Part shown: positions 1 through 9,295 of the stretch, piece by piece
How positions within the stretch are numbered: position 1 is the first letter of the stretch
Layout: every line of letters begins with the position of its first letter
DNA from: Syncephalis plumigaleata
Taxonomy: Eukaryota; Zoopagomycota; Zoopagomycetes; Zoopagales; Piptocephalidaceae
DNA: 64,000 nt
Assembly (NCBI GenBank): GCA_025201365.1
Contig: JAIXMF010000003.1
Location: forward strand, 1,860,001-1,924,000
Direction: 5' to 3'
Notes under the pieces: generated by a model
The model's input: only the letters and a program-made list of their open reading frames with translations
What the model was told of the DNA's origin: nothing
The model's database searches: none
Position numbers and translations under genes: made by a program

Positions 1-727
1 CTACTTGGAACAAGCAGATGCCGCCACCTTTGAACAAGGCGAAGAGATCACCCTGATGGATTGGGGCAACGCTATCGTGGAGAGTATAGAGCGTGATAGC
101 GTCACCGATGCCGTAATCAATATGCAACTACGCTTGAATCTGGCCGGTAATCCAAAACTCACCAAGAAGAAGGTCACCTGGCTATCAACGGCACCGGAAC
201 GTCCCTTGATCCCGGTGAAACTACACGATTTCGACTACTTGATCAATAAGAAGAAACTCGAGGAGGATGACAGTGTAGCCGACTACCTCACCGCTGTTAC
301 AGAGTTCTGCGAGGATGCATTGGCCGACTACAATGTCACCACACTCGTCAAGGGTGATATCATTCAGTTGGAGCGTCGCGGCTACTACATCGTTGATCGT
401 GTCTACGATGCAAGCAATCCATCGGCCAATCCCATTCATCTATTCTCCATTCCAGACGGTAAAGCTGTCAACACCGTGTCAAAGGCTGGTGGTAAACCAG
501 TAGCGGTGACAGCGGCACCTGCCACCATTCTAGCTACTGTTGGTGACATTGCAGCCATTCGCGCTTCTGCTTCATCATCTAATGATGAAATGACTGTTGA
601 CGCTCTAGGTGCTACACTACCTGAACGCGGTGGCAACATGCACACTACTCCGTCGGTCTATGGTGACTTGTCACTACCAACTAGCGATCAGGTATCATCC
701 ATGTATACAGTGAAGCGAACAGACTAG
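1..727 (+). CDS. GUS1: Glutamyl-tRNA synthetase, cytosolic, C-terminal part (5' truncated by window edge)
   Basis: Only the last 241 residues are in the window; the frame is open to the left edge (base 2 starts a codon), so the gene begins outside. The piece is the C-terminal beta-barrel anticodon-binding region of eukaryotic/archaeal-type GluRS, which charges tRNA-Glu in the cytosol. Recognisable blocks are EGEEITLMDWGNAI-like (here QGEEITLMDWGNAIV), TKKKVTWL, VKLHDFDYLI and QLERRGYYIVD, followed by LFSIPDGKAV near residue 155. After that block comes a tail of about 75 residues rich in Ala, Thr and Ser (to residue 241) that I do not recognise from the family. An AATAAA lies 60 bp after the TAG stop. 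The gene converges on the EF-hand gene. Confidence 0.88.
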   Translation, partial: YLEQADAATFEQGEEITLMDWGNAIVESIERDSVTDAVINMQLRLNLAGNPKLTKKKVTWLSTAPERPLIPVKLHDFDYLINKKKLEEDDSVADYLTAVTEFCEDALADYNVTTLVKGDIIQLERRGYYIVDRVYDASNPSANPIHLFSIPDGKAVNTVSKAGGKPVAVTAAPATILATVGDIAAIRASASSSNDEMTVDALGATLPERGGNMHTTPSVYGDLSLPTSDQVSSMYTVKRTD

Positions 728-786
728 AATGATGTATTGCAAACATTACAACATCGTCTATTAGTCAATTAGTCAATCAAACAATC

Positions 787-792
787 AATAAA
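787..792 (+). terminator. Likely polyadenylation signal of the GluRS gene
   Basis: AATAAA, repeated in overlap as AATAAATAAATA, 60 bp after the stop codon in an AT-rich tail. It is placed by position only. Confidence 0.4.
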
Positions 793-977
793 TAAATATT
801 GTTGTTTATTGGATACATTATAGAATCAATGTATATAGTATAAACATGCAATAATCTTTAATATTCATTGTGTTCACGGGTCTACATGAGGAGATAAAGG
901 AGGTATAGCAGGTCGACCGATGATGTAGTAACGCGTACACAAATAGCGGTAATATAACGCGAGAATTAGCATATCAT

Positions 978-1786
978 TTAACCGGACATCAATTTCTTGA
1001 CGAATTCTATTATTACGTATTAGTTTGCATGCTTGAATGATTCTAGTGTACACCATTGACAATGCAATTACTTGCCTTCATAGTTGATATTGCCATCGTT
1101 GTCTTTTTCAACGCCACGTAGCAATTGATCAACCTCGGAATCCTTTAACTTCTCACCCATATTAGTAAGTACTATATGTGAGTATAGACATGCAACGAAT
1201 ATGAATAGGTTAGTTACAACTATGCCATCTTATTAGTCATTCTCGTTGCTTCTTTCGCTTACCATAGCGTAGTTCACCGGCTGAAATATAGTTTGTGCCT
1301 TCATTATCAAAGACGCGGAATCCTTTTACAAAGTCTTCGAATGTGCCAGGTGGCTGGAAACCACCAGTACGACCTAGAATAGTGGTAAATTCCGTATACG
1401 TAATACCACGTTCGCCGTTCACTATCAGAAAAGAAAAAGGTAAGATAGAGTCGAGTTATTTATACAAGACATGATATGCTACAATGCTTACCATCAACGG
1501 TGTTGGCCGAAGCAATTAGTTCAGCGACTTGTTTCTCAGTTGGGTTCTGTCCGCATGATCGTAACAAGTCACCCAACGAACTGACCGGCATCTTGCCTTG
1601 ACCACTACGGTCAAATAGTGCAAATGCCTCTTTGAATTCTATTATTTCATATACGTTAATAGGATGCAATCATCTAATAATATCATAGTAGCGGTGATAT
1701 TTACCAGATTCTTGATCAGCTGTGAATCGCGTCTATTTGTACTATTAGTTACTTGTCTATTACTAATAACTAATACCACTCACCAT
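978..1786 (-). CDS. EF-hand protein, myosin light chain Cdc4/calmodulin-like
   Basis: Spliced CDS on the minus strand with exons 1786-1784, 1732-1705, 1638-1492, 1421-1263, 1171-1076 and 1006-978. It totals 462 nt, a 153-residue protein, the normal size for calmodulin-superfamily light chains. The N-terminal EF-hand lobe begins [20 protein letters not shown] and continues with a Cdc4-like block [14 protein letters not shown]. The third hand carries [20 protein letters not shown], and the last hand [17 protein letters not shown] then MSG-stop. Only the last hand keeps most canonical calcium ligands, as in myosin light chains, so I favour a myosin light chain acting in the cytokinetic ring over calmodulin itself. 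The first exon is only the ATG. The last intron (1075-1007) uses a GC donor and has a clear ACTAATAC branch site. Exact family assignment is inference. Confidence 0.85.
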
Positions 1787-2453
1787 AGTGTAATTCAGAC
1801 TAGAATTGAAGTAAGATGAGAGAGTGAGAGTAGAATAGGATAGGATAAAGGAAAGAAAAGTTAGGATAACAGATGATCATCATCATTACTATGATGATTA
1901 CTGTCATTTAACATTTCATCTCCTATTCAATCTACTCTACCATTTTTGATCACCTGATGATAATTATTGAACGTGTGCCTCACTGTCATCATGCGACTAT
2001 TGACGTCATTATCATTGAAGATAACAATCTACATGTTATTCTATTATAGATCAATATCTGTATCAATTATACAATAGTAATAAGCAATAGTAATGGTGCA
2101 TCAATTTATATTTTAATGGTATGATGTATAGGAAAGAATTGATTAAACAAAAATTGAATGATTCACAAATAGGAAGGCACCAATGTAGAATTGAATCTTA
2201 ATAGTAAAGTAGTAGTAGTAGTAGTAGTATCATCATTATAGAGTGGCAATAGCAATAATATTAATAATAATAAAGTAGAATATAAAGATAAAGAGAGCGA
2301 GAGAAAGGAAACATGCTTAAATAAAACAACGAGAAAGTAAAGTAAAAAAGAAAGAAACGAAGAGAAAGAGAGAGAGAGAGAAATAGCGAAAGAATACCTC
2401 AAAAATACGCTATTCCTCTAGAGAATCGTATACAAATTAACGTAAACATCACA
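1787..2453. other. Intergenic, low-complexity
   Basis: AT-rich spacer between the EF-hand gene and the Ser-rich frame. It holds a trinucleotide run (AGT)n near 2210-2228 and a GA-rich tract near 2360-2385. No coding signal was seen beyond short frames made of repeats. Confidence 0.6.
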
Positions 2454-3182
2454 CTATTCCAAGTCGCTATCATCTTCTGATGGATACGAGTCATTCTCAA
2501 GACCGAATGACTTGATCGAAGCGGAAGATGGTCGATTGGGTGATACTACAGAATAAATGGTTACAGGACGCTGTTGTGCTTGTGCTTGTGCTTGTTCTTG
2601 ATGTTGTTGTAGATCAAATGATCCCATAGTTGATGAGGAGAGTGGCGGTGATGGCATTGTCCTACTAGAGGAGAATGTAGACGGTGTCTGTGTCAACATA
2701 CTTTCCTCCGAGGGTAGTTCATCATCCGTGTCGTCTTCCTCCTCAATATCCATGGTTTGCCATTGTAGATTGAATAGCGCGTGTGCATCAGGTACTGACA
2801 TGGGTCGAGACAATGAAACAGGTGTAGGCATGTCAGGTGTAGATGGAGATGATAATGGAGATGATTCCAGTGAATCTAGTCTACTACCACTACTACTATT
2901 ACTAGCAAATGTACTAGATGTGGGTGTACTAGTAGATGGTCGTAAACTATAAGCAGCAACTAGTCGTGGTTTCTCCTGTTTAGTAGCATCAGTATTTCTA
3001 CGTTTAATACGCACTAATGGTGGTGGTTTATGCGAGAATGCCGGTACAGATGCATTACTAATAGATGTCGTGTATTCCTCGACTGATGTAGTATTAGCAG
3101 TAGCAGTACTCGATGCAGATATGCGTGGTGTCAAGGGTGCAGGTATGGGTGTAGTAGGTGATGCCAATGAAAATGACGACAT
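2454..3182 (-). CDS. Ser/Thr/Pro-rich low-complexity protein, function unknown
   Basis: Open frame of 242 residues starting MSSFSLASPTTPIPAPLTP. It is dominated by Ser, Thr and Pro, with an acidic patch (DIEEEDDTDDELPSEE) about residue 145 and a Gln/Ala run (QAQAQAQQ) about residue 200; I recognise no domain. Its codons look used (balanced third positions, 242 codons without a stop), but low-complexity frames can be open by chance. Its start overlaps the end of the hydrolase frame by 52 bases in another phase. It could be a separate gene, a downstream cistron of the same mRNA, or a 3' exon of the hydrolase gene joined by an intron whose donor I could not find. Confidence 0.45.
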   Translation of the reverse strand: MSSFSLASPTTPIPAPLTPRISASSTATANTTSVEEYTTSISNASVPAFSHKPPPLVRIKRRNTDATKQEKPRLVAAYSLRPSTSTPTSSTFASNSSSGSRLDSLESSPLSSPSTPDMPTPVSLSRPMSVPDAHALFNLQWQTMDIEEEDDTDDELPSEESMLTQTPSTFSSSRTMPSPPLSSSTMGSFDLQQHQEQAQAQAQQRPVTIYSVVSPNRPSSASIKSFGLENDSYPSEDDSDLE

Positions 3183-3961
3183 GATACCACGATCCTTTCA
3201 TGATCGACGTTCTTTTCATTGATATTTGTTGTGTCATCATTATCAATAACCACATCATTGTCATCATTATCATCATGATCATGATTATGACGTCCATGTC
3301 TTCGTTCCTCTTGTTGTTTCAACCATTCAGTAAGCGTGCAATCCTTGAGTGCACCCGCCATCTTCTCCTCTTGTAGTGTACTCCATTCTCCACCATATTC
3401 GTGTCCAGGATAGATGACTAGTTGATCATCTAGATTGGCTAGTCGACGTAGACTACGCCACATTGCCTCGGGATTACCGCCGGGCATGTCAAGTCGACCG
3501 CAACAACCGAGGAATAGCGTATCGCCCGTGAATAGTCTACGTTCATTCACGAGTAGACATTGCGATCCTGGTGTATGTCCCGGCGTGTGTAGGAATCGAA
3601 TAGTCGTACGTCTGCCTAGTTTCAATACATAGCCATCGGGTGTCGGTCGTATTCGTGAAAGAGGTAGGCCAGGATTAGCCGGTACGAGTTCGGGCACATC
3701 CAATGGGTGTACGTAAGCAGTGACAGCGGGTTTCTTCTTCAAAATGGTCGCGAGACCCGATACACGAATCCTAAATTGATCGAATGGTGGTGGTGGTGCA
3801 CCGCCCACATGATCAAAATGATGATGTGTTACAATGGCGCCCACCAGGTTAAGGCCCTCCTGTTTGATGATATCGAGTAGGCCGGGCACATCCCAGCAAG
3901 CATCGACGATCACGCAGTCACGTGTGTCACGATCTGCGATCAAGTAGATGAAATTACGCAT
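3131..3961 (-). CDS. Metallo-beta-lactamase-fold hydrolase (glyoxalase II-like)
   Basis: Frame of 276 residues. The zinc-binding set of the MBL fold is complete: THHHFDH (H-x-H-x-D-H) about residue 46, a His in LHTPGHTPGS about residue 128, the Asp of FTGDTLF about residue 145, and the His of YPGHEYGG about residue 185. The N-terminal strand FIYLIADRDTRDCVIVDACW starts almost at the initiator Met, leaving no leader. This is typical of glyoxalase II/persulfide dioxygenase relatives that hydrolyse thioesters or related substrates; the substrate is not deducible. The last 60 residues are Asp/Asn/His-rich low complexity and may be read from intronic or 3'-untranslated DNA. Its ATG lies 2 bases after the stop of the TPR frame upstream, so the two may form one protein or one bicistronic message. 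Confidence 0.75.
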   Translation of the reverse strand: MRNFIYLIADRDTRDCVIVDACWDVPGLLDIIKQEGLNLVGAIVTHHHFDHVGGAPPPPFDQFRIRVSGLATILKKKPAVTAYVHPLDVPELVPANPGLPLSRIRPTPDGYVLKLGRRTTIRFLHTPGHTPGSQCLLVNERRLFTGDTLFLGCCGRLDMPGGNPEAMWRSLRRLANLDDQLVIYPGHEYGGEWSTLQEEKMAGALKDCTLTEWLKQQEERRHGRHNHDHDDNDDNDVVIDNDDTTNINEKNVDHERIVVSCRHFHWHHLLHPYLHP

Positions 3962-3963
3962 GG

Positions 3964-5175
3964 CTACGGCAATTCAAATATCTTATTCTGTATGGGACGT
4001 AGCGATTTCACTACGGCATAATCACGTCCCGCCAATAATTGTCGCGTAAACAATCCGCTTTGTTGATCTTCTAGTTTCACTTTGGCATTCGACATGCCTA
4101 CACGCGCATCAGGATTGGTCGGGTCGCGTTGTAGGCATTCCTCGTAGCACTGTAGCGCTTCCTCGTATTGTCGTAATCCCAGGAGGGCTTCACCCTTCCG
4201 ATAGAATCCTTTACCCCAATCGGATCGTATACGAATGGCAATTTCCGCGTCTGCCCTCGCTTCCTCGTAATTGTTCAGCATGCAATGAGAGGCCGATCGA
4301 TTGGCGTATAGTAGAGCGATAAAGTCGGCCGTCTCTCCACCTTGACGAGTCAATTCCGCCAACTTCTCGTGTATAGTAAGATTGGCCGACGAGTAACGTA
4401 TACCGTTGGATCGGTTGGCGTCCATGGCTAATCGAATCGCTTTGCTATACTCGGACAAGGCGGGTCGATATCGTTTACGATGGAATTGTTCATTGGCACG
4501 ACAAACAAGTCGATAAATGTGTCGATCGGGTGCAGCCGCTCTAAATTGAGCATTACCGCCACTTAACGAAGCATACGGATCGACATCTAGCGAGGCAATT
4601 GAACCATAGCCCGATAATTGACTAGACATACTATGCATGGTAGTTGTATGCAACGAGTTGGCTTGATCATCTGTTAGACTCATTGATAATCGATTAATAC
4701 TATTGCTATCTAGTGCACCACCCATAATAGACGAGGAAAGCGTAGCGGATGACGATACTGTATCGATTGTTGATATGGTAGTAAGAGATGGCGATGTTCG
4801 AAGTGTGCTGAACCGCTTCTTGAGTCCTAATAAACGATGTCCACCTCCCATAGTTTCTGTACTATTGTTGTTGCTGTTGCTGTTGCTGTTGGTATTATCG
4901 CTGGAATCACTATTAATATGACTATTATTAACAATACTGCTACGTCTAGAGTGAGAGGTATGTTCAGTAGTAGCGGCGGTATTGGTAAAGGAAGAATGAT
5001 GAGTACCAATAGTGGTATCACTAATGCTATTACTACCACCGGTGGTAGTCTCGCTTACACGACGAACAGATGATGTTGGTGGAGACGCAACAGTAGTAGT
5101 AGTAGTAGTAGTAGTGGAAGTAGTAGTAGTGGAAGCAGTAGTAGTGGAAGCAGTGGACATTGAAGACATGAACAT
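3964..5175 (-). CDS. TPR-repeat protein with long Ser/Thr-rich N-terminus
   Basis: Frame of 403 residues. Residues 1-215 are Ser/Thr/Asn low complexity encoded by simple repeats. Residues about 220-375 hold three tetratricopeptide repeats, with blocks ANEQFHRKRYRPALSEYSKA, ALLYANRSASHCMLNNYEEA and GKGFYRKGEALLGLRQYEEA, followed by YEECLQRDPTNPDARVG. Such co-chaperone-like TPRs bind peptide tails or assemble complexes. The frame ends in NKIFELP-stop, directly before the MRNFIYLI start of the hydrolase. In my recollection of TPR/MBL proteins this strand is continuous, so I suspect a fusion protein in relatives. A 62-nt candidate intron, 4025-3964 (GTGATT donor, CCGTAG acceptor), would remove the stop and keep phase, but it lacks a good branch site. 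Confidence 0.7.
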   Translation of the reverse strand: MFMSSMSTASTTTASTTTTSTTTTTTTTVASPPTSSVRRVSETTTGGSNSISDTTIGTHHSSFTNTAATTEHTSHSRRSSIVNNSHINSDSSDNTNSNSNSNNNSTETMGGGHRLLGLKKRFSTLRTSPSLTTISTIDTVSSSATLSSSIMGGALDSNSINRLSMSLTDDQANSLHTTTMHSMSSQLSGYGSIASLDVDPYASLSGGNAQFRAAAPDRHIYRLVCRANEQFHRKRYRPALSEYSKAIRLAMDANRSNGIRYSSANLTIHEKLAELTRQGGETADFIALLYANRSASHCMLNNYEEARADAEIAIRIRSDWGKGFYRKGEALLGLRQYEEALQCYEECLQRDPTNPDARVGMSNAKVKLEDQQSGLFTRQLLAGRDYAVVKSLRPIQNKIFELP

Positions 5176-6827
5176 TAACCTAATGCCGTGTTTTTGTACG
5201 TGTCTATATGTAAAGATAGATAGATAGATAGATAGATAAATAGATAGTGCGTGGAATAAGTCAATAGAATTGAACGCAGACTGACTAAAGATGATAAAGA
5301 AACAGTAGGAGATAATAGTTATTAGTAAATATGAAATGATTAATATATAGAAATATCTACTCTCGGCTGATTGAATAGAATGAGTGAGAGAGAGAGAGAA
5401 AGAGAGAGGGAGGGAGAAAGGAGAAGCGGAGGCGGTACAGGACGTTAACCGCTCCTGTTAAACACCAAATGAGTATAGACCGAGATGAGGCACAAGTAGC
5501 AGTAGAATAGTAAAAAGTGCACACTTGTACCTATGTACGTGCGTATGTACGTGCGTGTATGCGTATGTTGTGTTTGTGTGTTTGTATGCTTGTGCCTGTG
5601 CCTGTGTGTGTGTGTGTGTACTTGAGTGTGTGTGCGTATTGTATAGAAGAATTCGAGAGAGGTGAGGTGTACAAACGAGGAGAGAGCGAGTGAGATTGGA
5701 AATGTCCGTCGACCCTTCACAAAATGAAACATTAAAATGGTATCTCAATTTGGAGACTTGTTTTTCTCCATTTAAGTATCGCCTATAAATGGATGGATAT
5801 AGAGTGCACTAGGAATGATCGTTACAAGTACCTTGCACTGTATCTCCTTGGATATATGCTATACTATCGATATGTAGGTTATACAATAGTAGCAAAGAGA
5901 AAAGGAGATACACTACTTGATATCATCATCATCATGATGATGATGCAGTATGATCAGTAGTATCGAGTACCCGCACCACAGCCACAATCGTAAAGTGTCC
6001 GTCCGCATTTTTGTTCATGAATGGTTTAATCATCTATTTACCTTAAAAGGGATCGTCGTAGCTTAAAAAGAACAGCTCCTTGGAAATATCCGCTACAGTA
6101 AGGAAGTGTAGTCAATCACAAATGCAGAAATAATAAAAGGTAGATAGAGAGAGAGAGAGGGAAGGAAATGTAAGGAGACGATCAATTGATTTGTTCGTTT
6201 TGTACTCTATCATACTAAGGGACACCCGTACAGTATTATTAATGTCGTAATATATAGTATCCAATATTCTACTACTACTATACTATTACTAATAAATAGA
6301 GTACTAATGGAAAGGAATGAGAAAGGAAAGACGAGAGAGAGATGTGTATGTGTATGTATTTACCGTAATAGAGAATAAGAAATAATAGAGTTGGTAGAAT
6401 ACACGGCACTAGTAAACTAATGGAATAAGATAGGTCTACTTGCTAGGAATGCCTTTGACGTGCCTTTCTCTTTCCCTCTATCTCATTCTCTATCTCATTC
6501 TGTCTCTTCACCGTAACCAATGGCATGGACGACTCAGGTAGAAATGGCAGAAAATAACCCTGTAGCTAGTGTCTATTGCCATACCGGTTGCCATACCTGC
6601 CATACTTATGCCAATAAGCACGGTCAAGGCATTAGTACCATGTGGCTTCAAACTTGTTTCCTGTGATATGCATGGTCGTTAATTTGCAGCACTATCACAT
6701 GATAGCCACTAGTGCTAACAATGGAGGCCATTCCTTACATGAGCACTGCACCGTAATAGAAGTTAGACTACTGTTAGCACCATTACTATTGCCCCTTTCC
6801 CCTTGATTATACTCATTTATTCATTTA
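5176..6827. other. Intergenic region with several microsatellites
   Basis: This spacer lies upstream of the TPR gene and downstream of the scramblase gene. It contains a (GATA)n run at 5215-5247, GA-rich DNA near 5388-5430, a GT-rich stretch about 5515-5640 and a palindromic (CAT)n/(ATG)n block near 5926-5947. Frames over 90 codons on the minus strand at 5445-5748 are translations of the GT/CA repeats and are not called. Confidence 0.6.
5215..5247. repeat. (GATA)n microsatellite
   Basis: About eight GATA units with one imperfect unit, just upstream of the TPR gene start. Confidence 0.85.
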
Positions 6828-8290
6828 TTAGATTATTAGATTATTGATCATTATATCATCGATAGTATCATTATCATGGCCCATGAATGGTAGTGGGAAT
6901 AGTCTACGATATATGTAGATATATGTTAATGAATCAAGCAACTGTAATTGAGCAGCCAACTAGTAAACTTACCCTCCTCCCATAGTGCCATGCGAGTGTC
7001 GAGAGAAATAGTCAAAGTCAATACCAATGGCACAGGCCAATACAACGGCACGCTGATCACCCGTCAATGGCATGAACGACACTTGATCCGTTGCATGTCC
7101 TTCATACGTGGTGAGATAGTCGGGATGGAATAAGAGTGCGTATTGACCAGTATCTGTAAATATCTACATAATAAATCAGTATGAATTCATTAAATAGGTG
7201 ATATCCACACGATTACCTCACGGGCAAATCCACCAAATCGTCTATCTACACACGCCATGATCTTCCCTTGTTCATCCATTAGTTCAAATCGCCATGCTAG
7301 AAATCCTGCATCCACTTGTGCAAATTGATCATGACTATCATAATTGTATTGTAAATAAATTGCTTTTCACATCATTAATATACATATATATTGCCATTAC
7401 TCACGGATAAACAACTCGTAACGACGACGCCATAAATGCCATTGCTGTATTACTTGTCCAATTAGATTATCTTGTGCATCCATAACATTGATATGTGTAT
7501 TGATCCACGTCCATGGACGTTGTAACTAATATTAGACAAATGAATCATTAGAATCAAGTATGAGTGTATGATTGATCCACTATACCTTCAGTATGACATG
7601 ACCTTCATTATCCATGATCACCGCTTTAAACGGTCTGTGCGTACGTAATAGTTGACGAGCAATAGCCGAGCTAAATGTCGTCTCCTCCTCGGCCAAATAG
7701 GCAACCGGTCGACCTTGATCATCTTCAATGGTATAACGATTGGCTTGTTCAAATCCCTAAATGATAGTAATATAATAATAATGAGTATTGCTCTCTAACT
7801 CTATCTCACCAATCGACACTACTTACAAGAAATAGATTAAGTGGTTCCAATTGACGGCGTATCACGAGTGCCGCTGCATAATGCATCGCCCAGCTAGACC
7901 ATGTCATATCGGTTGTCGCTGTCGTTGTCGCATTATCATTGACGACTGACGTGGACGTATCTGGTGCCACGCTATTGACACTAGAACCTACGCGTGTCTC
8001 CTTTAACCGATTTAATCGCTGACTACGTAGTTCATTGGCTTTGTTGATTCACGTTGATACAATAAGTGATACTGTATATTGACACGCATATAGCACTTAC
8101 CGTCTGCATTACGGGAGGAGCGACGGTCAAAGGCAAACCCGCGTCGACATTGAACTGCCACGCTAGCACCATAATACGACACGAATCGACCACTAGATCC
8201 GTAATGAAGTGCACGTCGATAAATGCCACCACTACATGCTGCGGCAATTAGACAGTTAGTACCTTTGAATCCTTTGTGTAAAATATTCAT
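6828..8290 (-). CDS. Phospholipid scramblase family protein (Aim25/PLSCR-like)
   Basis: Seven exons on the minus strand: 8290-8101, 8038-7827, 7756-7586, 7525-7405, 7362-7217, 7163-6973 and 6903-6828. The CDS is 1107 nt, 368 residues. The scramblase beta-barrel core begins at QLEPLNLFLGFEQANRYTIE and continues through VAYLAEEE, RPFKAVIMDNEGHVILKVQR, RPWTWINTHINVMDA and QQWHLWRRRYELF. It then runs through DAGFLAWRFELMDEQGK, CVDRRFGGFAREIFTDTGQY and RAVVLACAIGIDFDYFSRHS to a Gly-rich tail GGGLFPLPFMG. The N-terminal 60 residues are basic and could be a mitochondrial presequence, as reported for yeast Aim25; that is inference. The intron at 7404-7363 is only 42 nt. A nearer AG at the same junction breaks the frame and was not used. 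Confidence 0.85.
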
Positions 8291-8540
8291 AGAAAACGTG
8301 TAGTGCAAATGGTAGTGAGGAAATAAACATGCGTCATCATCAAATTTATTGTTGCTGAAATTAATGTACTACCAATTAGTTATAAATAACATTTTGTTGA
8401 TATTTCCTACTTCTGCTATCAAGTCATTCATGTCTATCATTATACAAGAAAAGAAGGCATAATAGTTGTTCAATATAATCCTTTAGAAATAAAGAGGAAG
8501 GCGTGCTTGGCATTGTTAATTGTAGCCACTTACTAGATAA

Positions 8541-8568
8541 ATGTTTATCCAGAATACTGGATAAACAT
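8541..8568. other. Perfect inverted repeat (12-bp stem, 4-nt loop)
   Basis: ATGTTTATCCAG, loop AATA, then its exact reverse complement CTGGATAAACAT. It stands alone in noncoding DNA, with no flanking transposon features seen. It could be a cruciform, a transcript hairpin or a protein-binding palindrome. Confidence 0.7.
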
Positions 8569-9112
8569 CTTTTTGTATTTGATGTTAACTGTTATCACGC
8601 CAAGTATTGCATATACATGTGTAGTCGTTTTTGTACGGCATTACAGTATAAGCCACTGGACAGCAGCAGATATGCAGAAATGTATTTGTCAATACTGTAA
8701 ATTATGCAGTGTACACATCTCATCCGCATCATGTAGGAATGATGAATGGAATGGCTTGTCTGAAATAATTATTAGCCATAAGGATTAATCAATCAATTCT
8801 TGGCTACAGATTACCATAAATAATTTAGCCGGAAGATCCTTCTGACATATCCTTGACCCCATAGGAACGAGATAGCGATACACGCGAAAATGACTTTCTT
8901 GTTTCTTAGCTTAATTCACGGTAAAGATACAGTGCCACTCATTTCATGATTAGGAAGCACAAGTTTTGTAAATGCTGTTGACAATATCGTCATTGCATAA
9001 GCACAGAGCAATGATTTAATGACAGTAAAAAACTATACAGTATTCCTGTGGCAATGGGTGTACGCCATTTCTGATCATGCATTCTGTTTGCATTGGTAAG
9101 ACGTTAACCTGC

Positions 9113-9295
9113 TCAAGTCACCCACGCGCTTCCGTTACCCCAATGCAATGCGCATTTGCCATTGACTAGGTCGAATTTGCCTACATCTACTTGTATAGCG
9201 TAATGAGCATTGCACATGCTCGATACGGAATAACAATGATTGTTTGTAACAATACACAGAACCACAGTAAATACATATATTGTCAAACGAGCCAT
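9113..9295 (-). CDS. Possible small secreted peptide (60 aa), unproven
   Basis: ATG-initiated frame of 60 codons beginning MARLTIYVFTVVLCIVTNN, with the shape of a signal peptide: a basic residue, a hydrophobic core of about 13 residues, then a polar region. The remainder has three Cys (about residues 21, 28 and 48) and no recognised domain. It may be the first exon of a longer gene or a chance frame; there is no supporting context. Confidence 0.25.
   Translation of the reverse strand: MARLTIYVFTVVLCIVTNNHCYSVSSMCNAHYAIQVDVGKFDLVNGKCALHWGNGSAWVT

Noticed and set aside
874-1062. 62-codon minus-strand frame downstream of the EF-hand gene
   Set aside because: It is what the last intron and 3' region would encode if a GT donor were used. 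The GC donor restores the conserved EF-hand ending, so this frame is not a gene.
5445-5748. Two overlapping 95-codon minus-strand frames with His-Thr repeats
   Set aside because: Products of the GT/CA microsatellite.
8503-8788. Two overlapping plus-strand frames (65 and 71 codons)
   Set aside because: Cys/Tyr-rich without a domain; they span the hairpin and have no supporting context.
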